Shown here: piece after piece, positions 43,308 to 52,694 of the stretch
Layout: each line of letters opens with the position of its first letter
Numbering within the stretch: position 1 is the stretch's first letter
Source: Spirochaeta lutea
GTDB taxonomy: Bacteria; Spirochaetota; Spirochaetia; DSM-27196; Salinispiraceae
DNA: 64,000 bases
Direction: 5' to 3'
Assembly: GCF_000758165.1 (NCBI RefSeq)
Contig: NZ_JNUP01000071.1
Location: 74,853 to 138,852, forward strand
Made by a program: the position numbers and the translations under genes
Notes under the pieces: generated by a model
The model's input: only the letters and a program-made list of their open reading frames with translations
The model's database searches: none
What the model was told of the DNA's origin: nothing

Positions 43308-45065
43308 ATGAGCATCGAAATACTCTCCCCGGGCATCGCCAAGGGGCATATAAAACGCCTGGCCCAGGTGGCCATGGATTTTCCCCGGACCGTTTCCAAG
43401 GACCGGGTCCAGGACGAACTGGAGCGCTTCCGCGTCGGGAGAAGCCGGGCCATGGATACCCTCCGAGGGATTATCGAGAAAACCGCCCGGGAGATTGGTC
43501 CCGAAGAGGCGGAAATTTTCGAGGGCCACCTGGAACTCATGGAGTCCGACGACCTGTCCCAGGAGGTGGAGCAGTACATCCAGGGTCAGCTCATGTCCAG
43601 CGAGGCTGCGGTGGACCGATTCGCCCAGGAAAACGCCGCGGACATGGAGGCCCTGGAGGATGAATACTTCCGCCAGCGCGGCCAGGATCTGCGGGATATC
43701 GGGGTGCAGCTGATCCGGGCCATCCAAGATTCCGATGCCGCCGGTTCTCAGGACCCGGAAACCGGCACCGCACCGAGGGAAAACGACGGCTGCTCAGGGA
43801 GCACCGAGGAGTCCCCAGGGTGCATCCTGGTGGCCGAAGAGCTTTCCCCCTCCCAGACCGCATCCTTGGATTTCTCCGCCGTCCGAGGGCTGATTTTGGC
43901 CCGGGGGGGTAAAAATTCCCACGCGGCCATCATTGCCCGGGCCCAGGAACTGCCCGCCCTGGTCGTCACCGATGTAGGGACATTCGAATCCCTCCAGGAA
44001 GGAACCCTCATATATGTAGATGCAAACCAGGGTGCCCTACTGACCCACCCGGACAAGAACCAGCAAGCCCGGTTGGACGCCCTGATTTCCCAGGAGCAGG
44101 AGCTGCGCGCCAAGGCGGCCCAGGCGGTGGAGCTTCCGAGCCGGACCGCCGACGGCCAGCACCTGGGCATATTCGCCAACGTTGGGGTGCCCGGGGACAT
44201 CCGGACGGCAGGAGAGAACCGAGCCGACGGCATCGGGCTGTTCCGCACCGAGTTTCTGTTCATGCAGTCCGGCGCCGCTCCCACCCAGGCCGACCAGGCC
44301 CGGGTTTACCGCCAGGCCGTACAGACCCTGGATGGGAAGCCGGTCATCATACGCCTCCTGGATACCGGGGCCGACAAACCCCTTCCCTATTTGGAACTGC
44401 CTACCGAGGAAAATCCCTTCTTGGGAATTAGGGGGATTCGGCTGCTTCTGGATCATGAAGACTACCTGCGGACCCAGCTGCGGGCCCTCATCGAAGCCAG
44501 CGTCTCCGGCACGGTGCACGTCATGATTCCCATGGTAGCCGGATTGGAATCCATACGCCGGGTCAAGGCGCTGCTCTTCCAGGAGAAACAGGATTGGGCC
44601 GAGGACATCCGCCTGGGGGTGATGGTCGAAACGCCGGCCTCGGTGATCCTCATCGAGGATATCCTCCGGGAGGTAGATTTCATCAGCATCGGCACCAACG
44701 ATCTGACCCAGTACACCCTGGCGGCCGACCGGGGAAACCCCGCCTTAGCCCGGTACTACGACGAGCTGCATCCCGCGGTGCTGCGGAGTATTGCCAAGGT
44801 TGTAACCGCCGCCCGGGCCCAGGGCAAGCTCAACGGGATCTGCGGTGAACTGGCCGGAAACCTGCTCGCCCTGCCCTTTTTTGTGGGAATCAGCGTGGGC
44901 GAACTCAGCTGTGCTCCGAAACACATCGGCGCCATGAGGCTGCTGTTGTCGGCCATTGATTCAACCCAAGCCGCCCAACTGAGCCGGCGGATCCTCGCCC
45001 TCTCCAGCCCCCAGGAGGTCCGCCAGGAACTCGAGGCCTTCAGGGAAACCGTAAGGGTACCATGA
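43308..45065 (+). CDS. ptsI: PTS Enzyme I (phosphoenolpyruvate-protein phosphotransferase)
   Basis: 585 residues. The N-terminal HPr-binding helical domain is followed by phospho-His 205 in ARGGKNSHAAIIARAQELPA. The C-terminal PEP-binding barrel has GIGLFRTEFLFM, PVIIRLLDTGADKP, SIGTNDLTQYTLAADR and the active Cys region NGICGELAGN. A 25-residue Gly/Glu/Ser-rich insert before the His shifts it from its usual place near residue 190. It starts the phosphate relay using PEP. It overlaps the regulator gene by four bases. Confidence 0.93.
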   Translation: MSIEILSPGIAKGHIKRLAQVAMDFPRTVSKDRVQDELERFRVGRSRAMDTLRGIIEKTAREIGPEEAEIFEGHLELMESDDLSQEVEQYIQGQLMSSEAAVDRFAQENAADMEALEDEYFRQRGQDLRDIGVQLIRAIQDSDAAGSQDPETGTAPRENDGCSGSTEESPGCILVAEELSPSQTASLDFSAVRGLILARGGKNSHAAIIARAQELPALVVTDVGTFESLQEGTLIYVDANQGALLTHPDKNQQARLDALISQEQELRAKAAQAVELPSRTADGQHLGIFANVGVPGDIRTAGENRADGIGLFRTEFLFMQSGAAPTQADQARVYRQAVQTLDGKPVIIRLLDTGADKPLPYLELPTEENPFLGIRGIRLLLDHEDYLRTQLRALIEASVSGTVHVMIPMVAGLESIRRVKALLFQEKQDWAEDIRLGVMVETPASVILIEDILREVDFISIGTNDLTQYTLAADRGNPALARYYDELHPAVLRSIAKVVTAARAQGKLNGICGELAGNLLALPFFVGISVGELSCAPKHIGAMRLLLSAIDSTQAAQLSRRILALSSPQEVRQELEAFRETVRVP

Positions 45066-47434
45066 AAGACCGTCAGAAGCAGATTCTTCAGCTGCTGGTA
45101 ACCAGTGAGAGCCTCCTAAAAATTGAGGACATCGCCCGGACCTTTTCCATCGGACGAAGGACGGTAAGCCGGGACCTGGATACCCTGGAACGCTGGCTGT
45201 CCCTCAGGGGAGTGGTGCTGGAGCGCAAACCCAGCCAGGGTGTCCGGATTAACAGTCTCGGAAAGGACATGCAGTCGCTTTTAAGCGATCTGCATTCCCG
45301 GGATCAGTTTATCGAGACCCTGGCAGCGCCGGTCCGCCAGAATCTGATTCTGCTCTACCTGCTCTTTGCGAACCGGGAGGTGAAGATTTCCGAGATCGCC
45401 AATACCTTCTTCGTCAGCGATACCTCGGTCTGGAAGGACCTGCACCAGATTGACCAGGATATACTCCCCCTGGACCTTCAACTGGACCGGATGAAGGGGG
45501 TGGGTATTCGCCTTTCGGGCCCCGAGCAGACCCAACGCCTGCACTTCATCCGGGTTCTAACCCGGTTGTTCTCCTCCCGGACCATCATCCCCTTCCTCTA
45601 CGGACGGCCCACCGATCCCGATGCTGCCCCGGGGACCCCCGGGAGGGCTCCCGGGGGGTCTCCCGGAGGAAGCCAACCCGGGCGGACAAACCGGAACGAT
45701 CCGGCAACCTCCTTTGCCGGGACTCCGGCCTCCCCCGAAGCAGGCCGGCCTGGCGGTACGGGCAAGAAGGATCCGCGGGCCTCGGTTTCCGGGGCGCAGG
45801 CCGCCTCGGATTCCGCCCCACATCCGGGGCAGGCTGGCTGGGACGCCGCCTCGGTTTCTCAGAATCCGGGAAAACCCCGCACCCTGGAGGAGGAGCGCCT
45901 AACCATGATCCTTCGGCGGATGCAGTTTCCCGAGCACCGGGATGCGGTAATGTCGCTCATTCACCGGCTGTCCGAGGCGGTGGGGTACCAGTTCACCATG
46001 TCCGGGGAGGTACTGCTCTTCTTCTATCTCCAACTGAGTTACCACCGCATCAAATCCGGCGCCCTGGTAAACCGGCTAACCCGCCGGGGACTGGTGTACC
46101 TGCATACCCCCGACCACCCCGCGGGGCACCCGGGGCTGCACCTCCTCGATCAAACCAGCCGTACCCTCCAGGAGCTCTGCACCCGGTTCTTTAACGGCCG
46201 GCTGCCCGAAGAAGAGGCTCAGCTCTTGGCCGTGATTCTGACCGTCCAGGAGGTGGGTGATTCCATCAGCGATCCGGACTTCGAAACCCTGAAACGCCAG
46301 GGAAGCCCCTGGGAAAACGCCTACGCCCTCACCCCCCCGGAGGTTCTGGCCCAGGGCCGGCGTATCGCCGAGGAATTCGGTCAGCTCGACCGCCGGCTCT
46401 ACTACCTCAACGAAGAACTCATCCAGCGCTTCAGCCACAGCATGGCAGCCCTCTGCACCCGGATTACCTACGGAATCCCCTACTGGCACGGCGATTGGGG
46501 ACGCCCCGGGGGAGAGCATTGGCACCGCCGGGAAAAAACCGCCGTTCTCACCCGGACCCTGCGCAGCCTCGGCATTACAGACCCCGATCCCCGGGATGTG
46601 GAGTATCTGCTCCTGCACTTCCAAGCCCTGGCAAACATGGGGCTGGAGGGCTCCAGCCTGCGTCCCCGGTGCCTGGTCTGCTGCTTCGAAGGCATCGGCC
46701 TAGCCGCCTACCTGCAGACCATCCTCTCCCAGGAGTTTCCCGAGCTGGATCTGGTTGAGTCCACGGCGGTGTATAAAATCCGCCAAAGCTATCTGGAGGA
46801 CCATCACATCGACCTGGTCCTCTCCACCTTCCCCATTGAGGACATAAAAACCCCGGTCATCCCCATCGAACTGCCCCTAAACCGCCAAACCATCCAGAAC
46901 CAGGTGAGCCGGGCCATCCAGGGCATGCAGACATCCCTGGGCTCCTCACCCCCACCCTCCCCGGATCAGGCCCTTCCGGCGGCCGTCCAGCACCAACCCG
47001 ACTTCCAAACCATTTGGGGGTTCATCAACGGCTTCCGGGTCCTGGTTCACAGCGGCGAGACCGGAGAAGAATCCCTCCTCCACCACATCGCCAGGTCCTG
47101 TACCAGGACCCTCGGGGATTGTCTGATTCTTGAGGGTGATTTGAATGCCCGGGAGCTGCTCGGCCCCCTGCATATACCGGAACTGGATCTGAGGATATTT
47201 CACTGTAAGTCCCGGGCCGTTACCGAGCCCCAAGCCGGTATAATCACCCAGGCTCCCCAGAACCCCTGCCTCTATCTGCTCGCCCCCAATCCCTGTCCGG
47301 AGTCCCAGCGCCGCCTGCTCTCCCGGGTTACCGTATCCCTCATCGAGTCCCCGGCCTTCGCGAAAGCCATTCTCTCCGGGGAGATTCACACCATCCGCCG
47401 GGAACTATTGACCATTTACCGGGATCTTTTGTAG
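45062..47434 (+). CDS. PRD-containing PTS-controlled activator (MtlR-like)
   Basis: 790 residues. An N-terminal HTH (RTFSIGRRTVSRDLDTLERWL), a second HTH, two PRD domains (about residues 285-520), an EIIB-like domain with CCFEGIG (about residue 540), and an EIIA-like domain with His in LRIFHCKSRAV. PTS components phosphorylate such proteins on PRD and IIA/IIB residues to set activity by sugar supply. A low-complexity Gly/Pro/Ala/Arg insert of about 95 residues (near 180-275) lies between HTH and PRD1. Last gene of the PTS operon; ATGA overlap with ptsI. Probably activates the operon. Confidence 0.85.
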   Translation: MKDRQKQILQLLVTSESLLKIEDIARTFSIGRRTVSRDLDTLERWLSLRGVVLERKPSQGVRINSLGKDMQSLLSDLHSRDQFIETLAAPVRQNLILLYLLFANREVKISEIANTFFVSDTSVWKDLHQIDQDILPLDLQLDRMKGVGIRLSGPEQTQRLHFIRVLTRLFSSRTIIPFLYGRPTDPDAAPGTPGRAPGGSPGGSQPGRTNRNDPATSFAGTPASPEAGRPGGTGKKDPRASVSGAQAASDSAPHPGQAGWDAASVSQNPGKPRTLEEERLTMILRRMQFPEHRDAVMSLIHRLSEAVGYQFTMSGEVLLFFYLQLSYHRIKSGALVNRLTRRGLVYLHTPDHPAGHPGLHLLDQTSRTLQELCTRFFNGRLPEEEAQLLAVILTVQEVGDSISDPDFETLKRQGSPWENAYALTPPEVLAQGRRIAEEFGQLDRRLYYLNEELIQRFSHSMAALCTRITYGIPYWHGDWGRPGGEHWHRREKTAVLTRTLRSLGITDPDPRDVEYLLLHFQALANMGLEGSSLRPRCLVCCFEGIGLAAYLQTILSQEFPELDLVESTAVYKIRQSYLEDHHIDLVLSTFPIEDIKTPVIPIELPLNRQTIQNQVSRAIQGMQTSLGSSPPPSPDQALPAAVQHQPDFQTIWGFINGFRVLVHSGETGEESLLHHIARSCTRTLGDCLILEGDLNARELLGPLHIPELDLRIFHCKSRAVTEPQAGIITQAPQNPCLYLLAPNPCPESQRRLLSRVTVSLIESPAFAKAILSGEIHTIRRELLTIYRDLL

Positions 47435-47473
47435 TTCCAGTACACGAAAAACCCCGCTGATACGTCACACTAT

Positions 47474-48034
47474 ATGATGACGATGAACCAGGAAGAACAC
47501 CCACACCCTAGCGAACGCCATAAACTCGAGGCCGCCTACCGCCAGGAACATCCCCGGCTCCTGGCCCGGCTGCGGGCTACGGGGCGGAGCCTGGAAGAAG
47601 CCGAGGACCTGATTCACGATGTGTATGCCGAAACCATGGCCCGGGTGTCCCTCATCTCGAGAATTCGCAACCTCCCGGCCTGGATAAACGCCCTGCTCAA
47701 ACGCCGAACCATTGATGCATGGCGGCATGACCAGGTCCGGCAACGGGCCGGACACATCGACCTGGGGGAGGAAACCATCCAAGAGATTATCGCCGGCGCC
47801 GGCCTTGATCCCATGGAGCAGTTCATCCGGGAAAACCTGGTGGATGCCCTGAACGACAGCATCGCCGCCCTACCCCCTGCCCAGCGCTGGGTCATCGAAA
47901 TGCAGATGTTCCAGGGACTAACCTTCCGGGAACTCGCCGAGATGAGCGGAGAATCCATGGACACCCTCTCCGCCCGGAAGCGCTACGCCCTGGCGAACCT
48001 GTCCCGGGCGCTGCGCCACTGGATCGAGGACTGA
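47474..48034 (+). CDS. ECF-type RNA polymerase sigma factor
   Basis: 186 residues with sigma region 2 (EAEDLIHDVYAETMARV, LPAWINALLKRRTIDAWRHDQ) and region 4 (LPPAQRWVIEMQMFQGLTFRELAEMSG...LSARKRYALANLSRAL). No region 1 or 3. It directs RNA polymerase to a small regulon, probably including its own four-gene unit. Three Met codons lie at the N-terminus, none with a strong ribosome site. A membrane protein gene follows within 85 bases and could encode its anti-sigma partner, although no anti-sigma domain is recognised. Confidence 0.85.
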   Translation: MMTMNQEEHPHPSERHKLEAAYRQEHPRLLARLRATGRSLEEAEDLIHDVYAETMARVSLISRIRNLPAWINALLKRRTIDAWRHDQVRQRAGHIDLGEETIQEIIAGAGLDPMEQFIRENLVDALNDSIAALPPAQRWVIEMQMFQGLTFRELAEMSGESMDTLSARKRYALANLSRALRHWIED

Positions 48035-48118
48035 GGGCATCGCGGAACCGGGAAGCCCCAGGGCTGACCGGGCCATTACATGAAAAACAGGCCGGATCCC
48101 CCGGCCAGGAGGAAGACT

Positions 48119-48538
48119 ATGTCGGATTATGATACGAATAATGCACAGAACACCGGGGCGGGAGACCAGCCCTCGGATTACCAAGGCTCCACCGGGTCGG
48201 GTAAGCGGCCCTACCTGGATTTCCGCGACTGGTGGGATGACCGCCGGGTGTACCAGAAGGTTCTGGTCGTCCTGGGTTTTGTCATCCTCGGAGCCGGGGC
48301 CATCGCCCTGTTTGGCTGGATCATTATGGCCCTGTGGAACTGGCTGATGCCGGACATCTTCGGCCTGAAAGAAATAAGCTACTGGCAGGCCTGGGGGCTG
48401 TTCCTGCTCAGCTCCCTGCTGTTCAAGGGAATGGGTTCGGAGGAATCCTCTAAACCCAGCGACCGTCGGCGAAAACGCCGGATAAAGCGCTATATTCGCC
48501 AAACCGGCGAGGATGTTGCCCGGGAGGATCGGGAATGA
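48119..48538 (+). CDS. Membrane protein with polar N-terminus, possible sigma partner
   Basis: A 139-residue protein. The first 45 residues are polar (Asp, Asn, Gln, Gly), then two helices (about 60-85 and 98-112), then a Lys/Arg-rich cytoplasmic tail ending EDVAREDRE. GGAGGA precedes ATG at 48119. It follows the ECF sigma gene and overlaps the next gene by four bases. No known anti-sigma domain is recognised. Confidence 0.6.
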   Translation: MSDYDTNNAQNTGAGDQPSDYQGSTGSGKRPYLDFRDWWDDRRVYQKVLVVLGFVILGAGAIALFGWIIMALWNWLMPDIFGLKEISYWQAWGLFLLSSLLFKGMGSEESSKPSDRRRKRRIKRYIRQTGEDVAREDRE

Positions 48539-49248
48539 GCCACCAGGTAACCATCGAACGGCCCCGATCCGTCGCCTTCGGGATACTGCTCCTCGCCGGA
48601 ATCGTAACAGGAATCTTCACGTCCCTTCCTGCCCTGGAATCCCCGGACTACCTGCAGAACCTGGTACACATGAAATCAGATATTCATCTGGCAGCGGTGT
48701 TCCAGGCATTGATGGCAGGGGTATATGGCGCCATTGCGGTAATTTTGTACCCCCTCATTGCCATGGAGGATCCCGGGAAGGCCAGGGGATACCTGGTATT
48801 CCGGGGTATAGGGACGGCCTTTTTATTCGTAGGTATTGTAACCCTGCTTCTCTTTGAACCCCTGGGGGCCTACGCCGCCCAGAGCACAGGTTCGGGGATG
48901 GCGCAGTCCGAAGATCCGGCGCTGCTGGGTTCCCTGCTGCGCCAGGGCAGAGACTGGCTAAACCATATCGGGATGGTACTGCCCTGGAGCATCGGGGGCG
49001 GTATTCTGTATCTGTCCTTCTTGCGAAGCAGAATCATTCCCCCTTGGATGGCCTGGGCGGGGCTGGTAAGTTCAGCGGCCTCCATTGTTGCCACTGGGCT
49101 CTACATGGTTGGGCTGATAAAAATTGTGACCCCAGCGTATTTTGCCCTAACCCTGCCCACCGCTGTCTTGGAGATTTGTCTGGCCTTCTACGTATTAATC
49201 CGTGGCTTCAGGGTACCGGACAGCCAGATGAAAGGAGAATTGGTATGA
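48535..49248 (+). CDS. DUF4386-family membrane protein
   Basis: A 237-residue protein with six hydrophobic segments. Order and motifs (N-terminal SVAFGILLLAGIVTGIF, central GKARGYLVFRGIGTAFLFVG, LPWSIGGGILYLSFLRSRIIPPWMAWAGL) match DUF4386, of unknown function. The ATG overlaps the upstream stop, and the stop overlaps the downstream ATG. The family often accompanies ECF sigma or stress genes. Confidence 0.75.
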   Translation: MSHQVTIERPRSVAFGILLLAGIVTGIFTSLPALESPDYLQNLVHMKSDIHLAAVFQALMAGVYGAIAVILYPLIAMEDPGKARGYLVFRGIGTAFLFVGIVTLLLFEPLGAYAAQSTGSGMAQSEDPALLGSLLRQGRDWLNHIGMVLPWSIGGGILYLSFLRSRIIPPWMAWAGLVSSAASIVATGLYMVGLIKIVTPAYFALTLPTAVLEICLAFYVLIRGFRVPDSQMKGELV

Positions 49249-49973
49249 CTGTACTTATAGCCGGTCCCACCGGGGCCACCGGACAATTATTAGTTGAGCA
49301 GCTTTTAGATCGGGGTGTGGGGGTCCGGGCCGTGGTCCGGCCCGGCAGCCGCCTGCCGGAGCGGGTAACTACCCATAAAAACCGTGAGCTTCTGGAGGTC
49401 ATTCAGGGAACGGTTTTGGATATGGATGACGAGGAACTCCAAACCCATGTGCAGGGCTGTGGAGGTGTGGCTTCCTGTTTGGGACATAACCTGACTATGA
49501 AGGGGCTGTACGGGAAGCCCCGGCGGCTGGTCCGTGACTCGGTGAGGAAACTGTATCGGGCGTTGGAATCCCCTAGGACCCAAGAGCCGGTCAAACTGGT
49601 TCTCATGAATACCGCGGGAAACCGCCACCGGGAGGCCGGCGAGACGGTTTCACCCCCCGAATACCTGGTAACCGGGCTCATCCGGATGCTCCTGCCGCCC
49701 CACGCAGATAACGAGCAGGCGGCGGATGTGCTGGCTCGGGAGGTCGGGACGGAACACCCCAGCCTGGAGTGGGTGGTGGTCCGGCCGGATAACCTGACCG
49801 ACCAGGGGGATGTTCAGCCCTACACGGTTCACCCCTCCCCTATCCGGAGTGCTATTTTTAATCCCGGCCAGACCAGCCGCATTACCGTAGCTCACTTCAT
49901 GGCTGAGCTGTTTACCGATGGGGAGCTGTGGTCCGCCTGGAAGGGGCGGATGCCCGTGGTGTACAACACCTAG
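49245..49973 (+). CDS. NAD(P)-binding SDR-like protein
   Basis: A 242-residue atypical SDR (NmrA/YwnB-like): MTVLIAGPTGATGQLLVEQLLDRGVGVRAVVR is the nucleotide-binding start; the Tyr-Lys pair is not obvious, so it could be a redox sensor or quinone reductase rather than a typical dehydrogenase. EWVVVRPDNLTDQGD is typical of the group. The ATG at 49245 overlaps the DUF4386 stop. A longer upstream frame is only a readthrough of the other gene's sequence. Confidence 0.75.
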   Translation: MTVLIAGPTGATGQLLVEQLLDRGVGVRAVVRPGSRLPERVTTHKNRELLEVIQGTVLDMDDEELQTHVQGCGGVASCLGHNLTMKGLYGKPRRLVRDSVRKLYRALESPRTQEPVKLVLMNTAGNRHREAGETVSPPEYLVTGLIRMLLPPHADNEQAADVLAREVGTEHPSLEWVVVRPDNLTDQGDVQPYTVHPSPIRSAIFNPGQTSRITVAHFMAELFTDGELWSAWKGRMPVVYNT

Positions 49974-49992
49974 GATGCCACCCCGAGAGGTC

Positions 49993-51240
49993 CTAGGATT
50001 CCAGGAGTTCAGCGAGGAGTGCCATAGCCTGGTCGTTGAGCTCGTTGGTCTGCTCGCTGCGCTCATCCACGGCAGCCATGGCCTCCTGGGCCTGGGTATT
50101 CCGGTGGATCATGCCCTGGGCGTTGCTCCGGGCTCGGTGGGAGTGGGCCGTAAGGGTCTCGAGGTCGGCCATCATCTGGTCGGCCTGGGCGCTGACCTGG
50201 CTGGCCAATTCATCAATCTGCCGGGTAAGGGACAGGGTTTCATCCAGGGATGATAGAATGCCCTGGTTGGCCTCGTGGTAGTCATGGAGCTGGTTCATCA
50301 TCGTGCTGGAGGATTGTTTGCTCTCCTCCAGGTGGCTTCGGACCAGGGTGAAGGATTGTTCCGTGTCCTGGGCCAGGGCGGTGCTGCGGCTGATCTCCTG
50401 GGAGATGGCTTTTAGGGTATCCTGACTGGTTTTTACGTGGCCTGCGGTGTGTTCGGCCAGTTTACGGATCTCATCGGCCACCACCGAAAACCCCCGGCCC
50501 TGATCGCCCGCATGGGCCGCTTCTATGGCAGCGTTCATGGCCAGGAGATTCGTCTGGCTGGCGATGCCCGAGATGATCCCGTTAATCTCCAGAATGCTCT
50601 GGGAAAGATCGGAAACCCGCTGGATGGACAGTACTGTGGCCCCGAGATTCTCCTCCCCCTGGGCAAAAACACCCGCCAGCTGTTCCACCGATGCATGATC
50701 CTGCTGTTTCTGCACCCGTAATTCTTCGATTGCCCGAATCATTTCTTCCACCCGGGCCACGGAGCGGCTCACCGCCTCGGTCTGGCGACCCAACCCCTGG
50801 GCGACTCGCTGTACATTCTCCACCAGCTCGCTGCCACGCCCCCGGGACTGATCCACCGTCGAATCCACCTGCTCCACCAGCGCGATGGTCTGCCTGAGAT
50901 GCTCAGCAATGTCATCGATGGAATTGGACGTAAGGGCTATGCTCTCAAAGAGCTCCACCTGGATCTCACTCATCCGGATAAAGGTGGCCTGGGTCCTTCC
51001 CAGATCCTCCTGCAGCCGGTTTTGATTCTTTGCCAGGTTCTGTTCAGCCGCCGCTCTCCTTCTGCGCTCCCCCAGGCCCCACACAACCAGCACCCCCGGG
51101 CCCAGGGGCAGAAGAAATCCTAAGAAAATAAAAAGTCCTGGCGCTACCTGGTGAGCCAGTAGTTGGGGGGCAAGGAACACCAGGTAGACCAGGAAACCGT
51201 ATAGAAAGGGAAGCCCCCGGAATGATCGCGGGGTAGCCAT
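49993..51240 (-). CDS. Methyl-accepting chemotaxis-type signalling protein without sensor domain
   Basis: 415 residues. Two N-terminal helices (about 10-30 and 35-58) with almost no periplasmic loop, then a long coiled coil and the MCP signalling tip ([46 protein letters not shown]). There is no HAMP and no ligand-binding domain. Its ATG overlaps the HPr stop by one base (TGATG). Without its own sensor it may take input from another protein; the linked HPr suggests PTS flux. Convergent with the SDR gene 20 bases away. Confidence 0.85.
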   Translation of the reverse strand: MATPRSFRGLPFLYGFLVYLVFLAPQLLAHQVAPGLFIFLGFLLPLGPGVLVVWGLGERRRRAAAEQNLAKNQNRLQEDLGRTQATFIRMSEIQVELFESIALTSNSIDDIAEHLRQTIALVEQVDSTVDQSRGRGSELVENVQRVAQGLGRQTEAVSRSVARVEEMIRAIEELRVQKQQDHASVEQLAGVFAQGEENLGATVLSIQRVSDLSQSILEINGIISGIASQTNLLAMNAAIEAAHAGDQGRGFSVVADEIRKLAEHTAGHVKTSQDTLKAISQEISRSTALAQDTEQSFTLVRSHLEESKQSSSTMMNQLHDYHEANQGILSSLDETLSLTRQIDELASQVSAQADQMMADLETLTAHSHRARSNAQGMIHRNTQAQEAMAAVDERSEQTNELNDQAMALLAELLES

Positions 51241-51500
51241 CAGTCCTCGAGCCCCTCTATGAAGGCCGTCAAGGCGGCCATGGCCTGGGACTCGTCGGGA
51301 CCATCACAACAGAGGGTAATCCGGTGATTCTGGGAGATTCCCAGCTTCATGAGCTTAATCAGGCTCTTCAGATCTGCATCCTTTCCGTCCCGGGAAACGG
51401 TGACGGAACATTCGAACTGTTTCGCCTGGGCAACCACAAGCTTGGCAGGCCGGGTGTGTAATCCCGTGGGGTTCGTTATGGTAATTTCTTGGCAGATCAT
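51240..51500 (-). CDS. ptsH: Second HPr, encoded immediately before an MCP gene
   Basis: 86 residues with phospho-His 15 in [18 protein letters not shown] and Ser in [14 protein letters not shown]. Closely related to the operon HPr at 43045. GGAGG lies seven bases before ATG 51500; the longer frame has no ribosome site. Its TGA overlaps the MCP ATG by one base. Cytosolic; probably phosphorylated by the Enzyme I encoded 6 kb away. A role in linking sugar uptake to taxis is inferred from the pairing. Confidence 0.85.
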   Translation of the reverse strand: MICQEITITNPTGLHTRPAKLVVAQAKQFECSVTVSRDGKDADLKSLIKLMKLGISQNHRITLCCDGPDESQAMAALTAFIEGLED

Positions 51501-51625
51501 CCAGGCACCTCCCTTATCTGCCTGCATTATCCCCCCGCCCCGGATATTCCGGCAAGGCAAAGCACATTTTACTTGGCATCAATAGCGCCCCCGGGGCGTG
51601 GCAACAACGCCGACGGCTTCCCTCC

Positions 51626-51704
51626 ACCCGTGGCCCCCGGGGCGGTTCGGGAACCGACTGCCCGTCCCCGGAAACGCTGAACCTACCCGTGGCCCCCGGG
51701 GCGG
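51626..51704. repeat. Direct repeat in the gap between HPr and oxyR
   Basis: ACCCGTGGCCCCCGGGGCGG occurs at 51626-51645 and 51685-51704, each continuing with TCGGG after one or two bases. The spacing is 59 bp. It is noncoding. Confidence 0.75.
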
Positions 51705-51719
51705 ATCGGGTATAGATGC

Positions 51720-52694
51720 TCACCGAGGCTGCCAGGGGATGGGACGGAGGACAGCCGGGGGAAGCTGGGTTGGGTTTCGGTCACCCCAGCAATTGACCAG
51801 CTCCTGGGGGAATACCCGGCCAAGGTGCTCCACCAGACAGCTCAAAAGCCTTGTCCGGGGATACCCTCTCCGGCTTACCAAACAGAGCTCCCGGGCGGGC
51901 CGGGGAGAACGGAAGGCTACCACCCGGCGGCGCTGCTGCTCCGACAGCTGCCCCAGGGCCAACTGGGGCAACAGGGTATACCCTATCCCTGCGTCCACCA
52001 GCTGCTTCAAGGTTTCCAGGCTGCCGCTTTGAAAATGGTGTCCAGGGTGATTCGAACGCCCCTGGGCCGAGCAGATTGTTAGAATCTGACTACGCAGGCA
52101 ATGCCCCTCATCCAAGAGCAGCAGCCCCCGGGTCTCAAGATCCTGGGCCGCCAGGGCGCCCCTGCCCAGCAGCTCGTGTCCCGGGGGAAGGTAGGCCACG
52201 AAGGGCTCAATAAACAGGTGATGCTCCTCCAAACCGGGCCCCTGACCAGGAGAGGCCATAATGCCGAAATCCAGGCTATGGTCCCCCACCCCGGTGAGGA
52301 TATCCCGGGAGATAAGCTCCCGGATGTGGAAGCGGATTCCGGGATACTCCCGGGTAAATCCGGGCAAAAACTCAGGCAGCAGATAGGGTGCCAAGGTGGG
52401 AATAATCCCCAGATTGACCTGTCCTTCAAGGGTGGTCTGTTCATTCTGGATGCTCTGGCGCAGGCCTTCCAGGCCCTTCATAATCTCCCGGGCCTGGGCT
52501 GCCACCGCCTTGCCAGCCTGGGTCGGTTGGACGGGCTGGCTGGTGCGATCAAAAAGCATCACCCCCAACTCGTCCTCCAGTTTTTTTATCCCGGAACTCA
52601 GGGTCGGCTGGGTGACAAAACAATCTTCCGCCGCCCCGGAAAAGCTGCCCCGGTGAATCAGGGCCGTTACAAAATGCAGCTGCTGGATGGTCAT
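51720..52694 (-). CDS. oxyR: Peroxide-sensing LysR-family regulator OxyR
   Basis: 324 residues. N-terminal LysR HTH (QLHFVTALIHRGSFSGAAEDCFVTQPTLSSGIKKLEDELG) and a C-terminal regulatory domain with the redox pair Cys 199 and Cys 208 in DEGHCLRSQILTICSAQG, the same numbering and spacing as in E. coli OxyR. Oxidation forms a disulphide and switches on target promoters. It is divergent from katA. ATG at 52694 is chosen because upstream codons would run through the shared promoter. Some variable residues remain, but the redox motif makes the call firm. Confidence 0.93.
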   Translation of the reverse strand: MTIQQLHFVTALIHRGSFSGAAEDCFVTQPTLSSGIKKLEDELGVMLFDRTSQPVQPTQAGKAVAAQAREIMKGLEGLRQSIQNEQTTLEGQVNLGIIPTLAPYLLPEFLPGFTREYPGIRFHIRELISRDILTGVGDHSLDFGIMASPGQGPGLEEHHLFIEPFVAYLPPGHELLGRGALAAQDLETRGLLLLDEGHCLRSQILTICSAQGRSNHPGHHFQSGSLETLKQLVDAGIGYTLLPQLALGQLSEQQRRRVVAFRSPRPARELCLVSRRGYPRTRLLSCLVEHLGRVFPQELVNCWGDRNPTQLPPAVLRPIPWQPR

